From: CAYSQW01 sp964433135 | GTDB taxonomy: Bacteria > Acidobacteriota > Aminicenantia > Aminicenantales > Aminicenantaceae | Length of the DNA stretch: 64,000 nt | Direction: 5' to 3' | NCBI GenBank assembly: GCA_964433135.1 | Contig: CAYSQW010000008.1 | Coordinates: 1 to 64,000, forward strand | Part shown: positions 62,486 to 64,000 of the stretch, piece after piece | How the letters are laid out: each line of letters starts with the position of its first letter | Numbering within the stretch: position 1 is the stretch's first letter | Notes under the pieces: model-generated | Database searches by the model: none | The model's input: the letters and a program-made list of their open reading frames with translations, nothing else | What the model was told of the DNA's origin: nothing | Translations under genes and position numbers: made by a program

Positions 62486-63193
62486 CTAAATTTTCTGCAG
62501 GACATCCATTTTGAAGAGGATATCCCGGTCCTGGATAAGTCTTTGGATCGAAACCGGCGTGTCCGTATCCTCGCTGCTGAGATTGGCGATCTCTTTAAGA
62601 ACCAGATCCACATCGTCCAACAGCTGAGCCGCCGAAGGATCGGACTGGGCCAGGAGTTTGCGGAGCAGAAGGTTCTGGATCAACAGACTGCGGGCGGCTT
62701 CCCGGTCGAGGAGGACCGTATCCTTTCCGGATTCGCCGGGAGTGATGTTGGAATATTCCACCACGATCGGTTTGAGGTCGTCAATATGCTGCCGGAGTTT
62801 ATACTGCAGGTATTTTTCTCCGGTATCTTGTCGGGATGCGGTTTGGATGTCGTGGGAGAGCCACTGCCGTCCCAGAAAAATCCCCAAGACGAATACCAGC
62901 ATCATCGCCGCTCCCGCGAAGGCCCATCGCGGCATTATCGATCGGGGGCGGGATTGGGAATGCTGGGTTTCGATCCCCCGGCGAACAGCGGCCCAATTTT
63001 TTGCCGTGCTGCTCTCGGGAACCGTGTGCGGGTGGATCTCATCCAGGGTCGCAAAGACCTCTCGGGTATATTCGAATTCCCGGGCGCAGTCCGGACATGT
63101 GCTCAGGTGGGTCTTCAGGTCCACGGTCTCCTGTTCCGAAAGTTCTCCATAAAGATGGAGGATGATGTTCTCTTTATATCGTTTACATCTCAT
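62486..63193 (-). CDS. Membrane anti-sigma factor (zinc-finger type)
   Basis: 235 aa from ATG 63193, within the sigma gene's end (11-bp overlap) and preceded by GGAGAGGG. N-terminal ZAS domain with HLSTCPDCAREFEY (H-x3-C-x2-C); one membrane helix at ~88-110 (WAFAGAAMMLVFVLGIFLG); periplasmic C-domain rich in charged helices (LLLRKLLAQSDPSAAQLLDD). Holds the ECF sigma factor at the membrane and releases it on signal. Start longer in frame but not credible. Confidence 0.88.
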   Translation of the reverse strand: MRCKRYKENIILHLYGELSEQETVDLKTHLSTCPDCAREFEYTREVFATLDEIHPHTVPESSTAKNWAAVRRGIETQHSQSRPRSIMPRWAFAGAAMMLVFVLGIFLGRQWLSHDIQTASRQDTGEKYLQYKLRQHIDDLKPIVVEYSNITPGESGKDTVLLDREAARSLLIQNLLLRKLLAQSDPSAAQLLDDVDLVLKEIANLSSEDTDTPVSIQRLIQDRDILFKMDVLQKI

Positions 63194-63758
63194 AGCGACC
63201 CTCTCCGAGGAAGTTTTTGAGGCCGGCTTTGATGACGCCGACCGCGCGAAAAAGCTGTTTTTTGATGCTGCCCTCCGAACATTCCATGACCGCCGCGATT
63301 TCCTTGATGCTGAACTGTTGATCATGTTTGAGCTGAAAGATCATGCGCTGGCGCGGGGAGAGCTTGGTCATCGCCTGATCGACCTTCTGGCGGATTTCCT
63401 TCATGTGGCGCCGGTGTTCGGGATCGGAAGGATTTCTCTGGGCAATGCCCTGGTGAAGATCTTTCATGGCGGATATCTTCTCCTTCTTTCTTTTTTGTTT
63501 GCGGACATGATCGATGCTGCAGTTGACGCCGATTCGGTATAGCCAGGAGGAAAATCGGGCTTGATCGTGGATCTTGAATTGGTGCAGGGAGTGGTGGGCC
63601 TTGATGAAGGTCTCCTGAAGGATATCCTCCGCATCCTCTAGGTTTTTGACATAGTTGTAGGCGATCCCGAGCACGGTGCGGCGGTGCTGCTCGAACAAGG
63701 TTTTAAATGCCTCCAAGTCTCCGGCTTGGCTGGCGGTCACAAGGGCTGTATCTTCCAT
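63183..63758 (-). CDS. ECF-type RNA polymerase sigma factor
   Basis: 191 aa. Sigma-2 region: VLGIAYNYVKNLEDAEDILQ, ETFIKAHHSLHQF; sigma-4 region: MTKLSPRQRMIFQLKHDQQF with SIKEIAAVMECSEGSIKKQL. No region 1 or 3, as normal for the ECF group. First gene of the operon with the anti-sigma factor and two HEAT proteins; probably envelope-stress responsive. The ATG has no clear SD. Confidence 0.93.
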   Translation of the reverse strand: MEDTALVTASQAGDLEAFKTLFEQHRRTVLGIAYNYVKNLEDAEDILQETFIKAHHSLHQFKIHDQARFSSWLYRIGVNCSIDHVRKQKRKKEKISAMKDLHQGIAQRNPSDPEHRRHMKEIRQKVDQAMTKLSPRQRMIFQLKHDQQFSIKEIAAVMECSEGSIKKQLFRAVGVIKAGLKNFLGEGRYEM

Positions 63759-63809
63759 TTTCTTTACACTATCAGAACGGATGGGTCATGTGTTTCGTTG
63801 ACAAAAAAA

Positions 63810-63814
63810 GTTCC
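63810..63814 (-). promoter_or_regulatory. Possible ECF-type -35 element of the sigma operon
   Basis: Minus strand GGAAC followed by a T7 tract, like the conserved -35 of ECF-dependent promoters; a convincing -10 was not found. Would imply autoregulation. Confidence 0.35.
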
Positions 63815-63847
63815 TTGATAAACGATTTTTCAATAATAGGGATAAGA

Positions 63848-64000
63848 CTACTTCATATACGGGGCCATCCGCTCCCAGTTGGTTTTCTGCGCGGGGTGTT
63901 CCCGGAAGAATCCGGCGATGATCTCTTCCGCTTTTTCCCGCGCTTCCGCCAGGGCTTTGGGCATATCGATGGTTGTCATGCGGCCGTCCGCTTTGAGCCG
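63848..64000 (-). CDS. C-terminal end of an unidentified protein
   Basis: The last 50 codons of a minus-strand gene continue past the right edge. The visible sequence is helical and Ala/Glu/Lys-rich (ALAEAREKAEEIIAGFF), ending NWERMAPYMK. Too little to identify. Its stop is 90 bp upstream of the sigma gene start. Confidence 0.6.
   Translation of the reverse strand, partial: RLKADGRMTTIDMPKALAEAREKAEEIIAGFFREHPAQKTNWERMAPYMK

Noticed and set aside
1..64000. CRISPR array, prophage or toxin-antitoxin pair
   Set aside because: No regularly spaced direct repeats, phage structural genes or paired small genes of that kind were seen.

Overview
The window looks like a chromosomal stretch from a diderm, probably anaerobic, moderately GC-rich bacterium. 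Envelope genes (an LptD-like barrel, an outer-membrane barrel, lipoproteins, a MltD-type transglycosylase, a PEGA protein) show an outer membrane. Tryptophanase, an arylpyruvate:ferredoxin oxidoreductase and an ADP-forming acyl-CoA synthetase point to amino-acid/peptide fermentation. System II cytochrome c assembly genes (resB, ccsA) show that c-type cytochromes are made. The mix would fit an Acidobacteriota/Aminicenantes-like lineage, but there is no rRNA gene here and that placement is inference.

Layout. 1-9 kb: envelope genes (PEGA protein, DUF5683-like protein, beta-propeller lipoprotein, LptD-like barrel, lipoprotein, FtsX/MacB-type permease, MltD). 9-13 kb: galE, a CCA-adding-enzyme-like protein with an altered catalytic motif, and an exported C1 cysteine peptidase. 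13-17 kb: WHy/LEA14-like protein, GT2, Thi4-type thiazole synthase, an outer-membrane barrel behind a good sigma-54 promoter, and TsaC. 17-21.6 kb: a sulfur operon (APS reductase plus a threonine-synthase paralogue), then Lrp/AsnC divergent from glutamine synthetase with dyads between them. 21.6-26.1 kb: sir2-larC-folE-metG on the minus strand. 26.3-29.5 kb: MTA phosphorylase, PfkB kinase, tryptophanase. 29.5-36.9 kb: an accessory-looking region (UGT-type glycosyltransferase, DUF3788, phosphoesterase, M1-like peptidase, a decayed gene, a YCII protein and a RAYT transposon with nested inverted repeats). 36.9-41.1 kb: the housekeeping run yebC-ruvC-ruvA-ruvB-queA. 41.5-45.3 kb: copper ATPase and MnmA. 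45.3-48.5 kb: MTH1187 protein, ccsA, resB and an Rrf2 regulator. 48.7-55.6 kb: iorA, iorB, an ADP-forming acyl-CoA synthetase, an exported M24 peptidase and an exported HExxH protein. 55.6-59.0 kb: yggS, a MurJ-like flippase and GT4. 59.3-60.0 kb: an isolated 3-hydroxyacyl-CoA dehydrogenase C-terminal domain. 60.0-63.8 kb: ECF sigma factor, anti-sigma factor and two exported HEAT-repeat proteins. The right edge carries the tail of one more gene.

How the genes may work together. Exported peptidases could supply peptides; aromatic 2-oxoacids would be oxidised by IorAB and the CoA thioester cashed in for ATP by the ADP-forming synthetase, under an Fe-S type Rrf2 regulator whose promoter faces the iorA promoter. 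Tryptophanase gives a second route for tryptophan. The APS reductase makes sulfite next to a PLP enzyme that could use it (a cysteate-synthase-like role is proposed, not proven). The sigma/anti-sigma/HEAT genes look like one envelope-sensing unit. No tRNA, rRNA, CRISPR array or recognised riboswitch was found.
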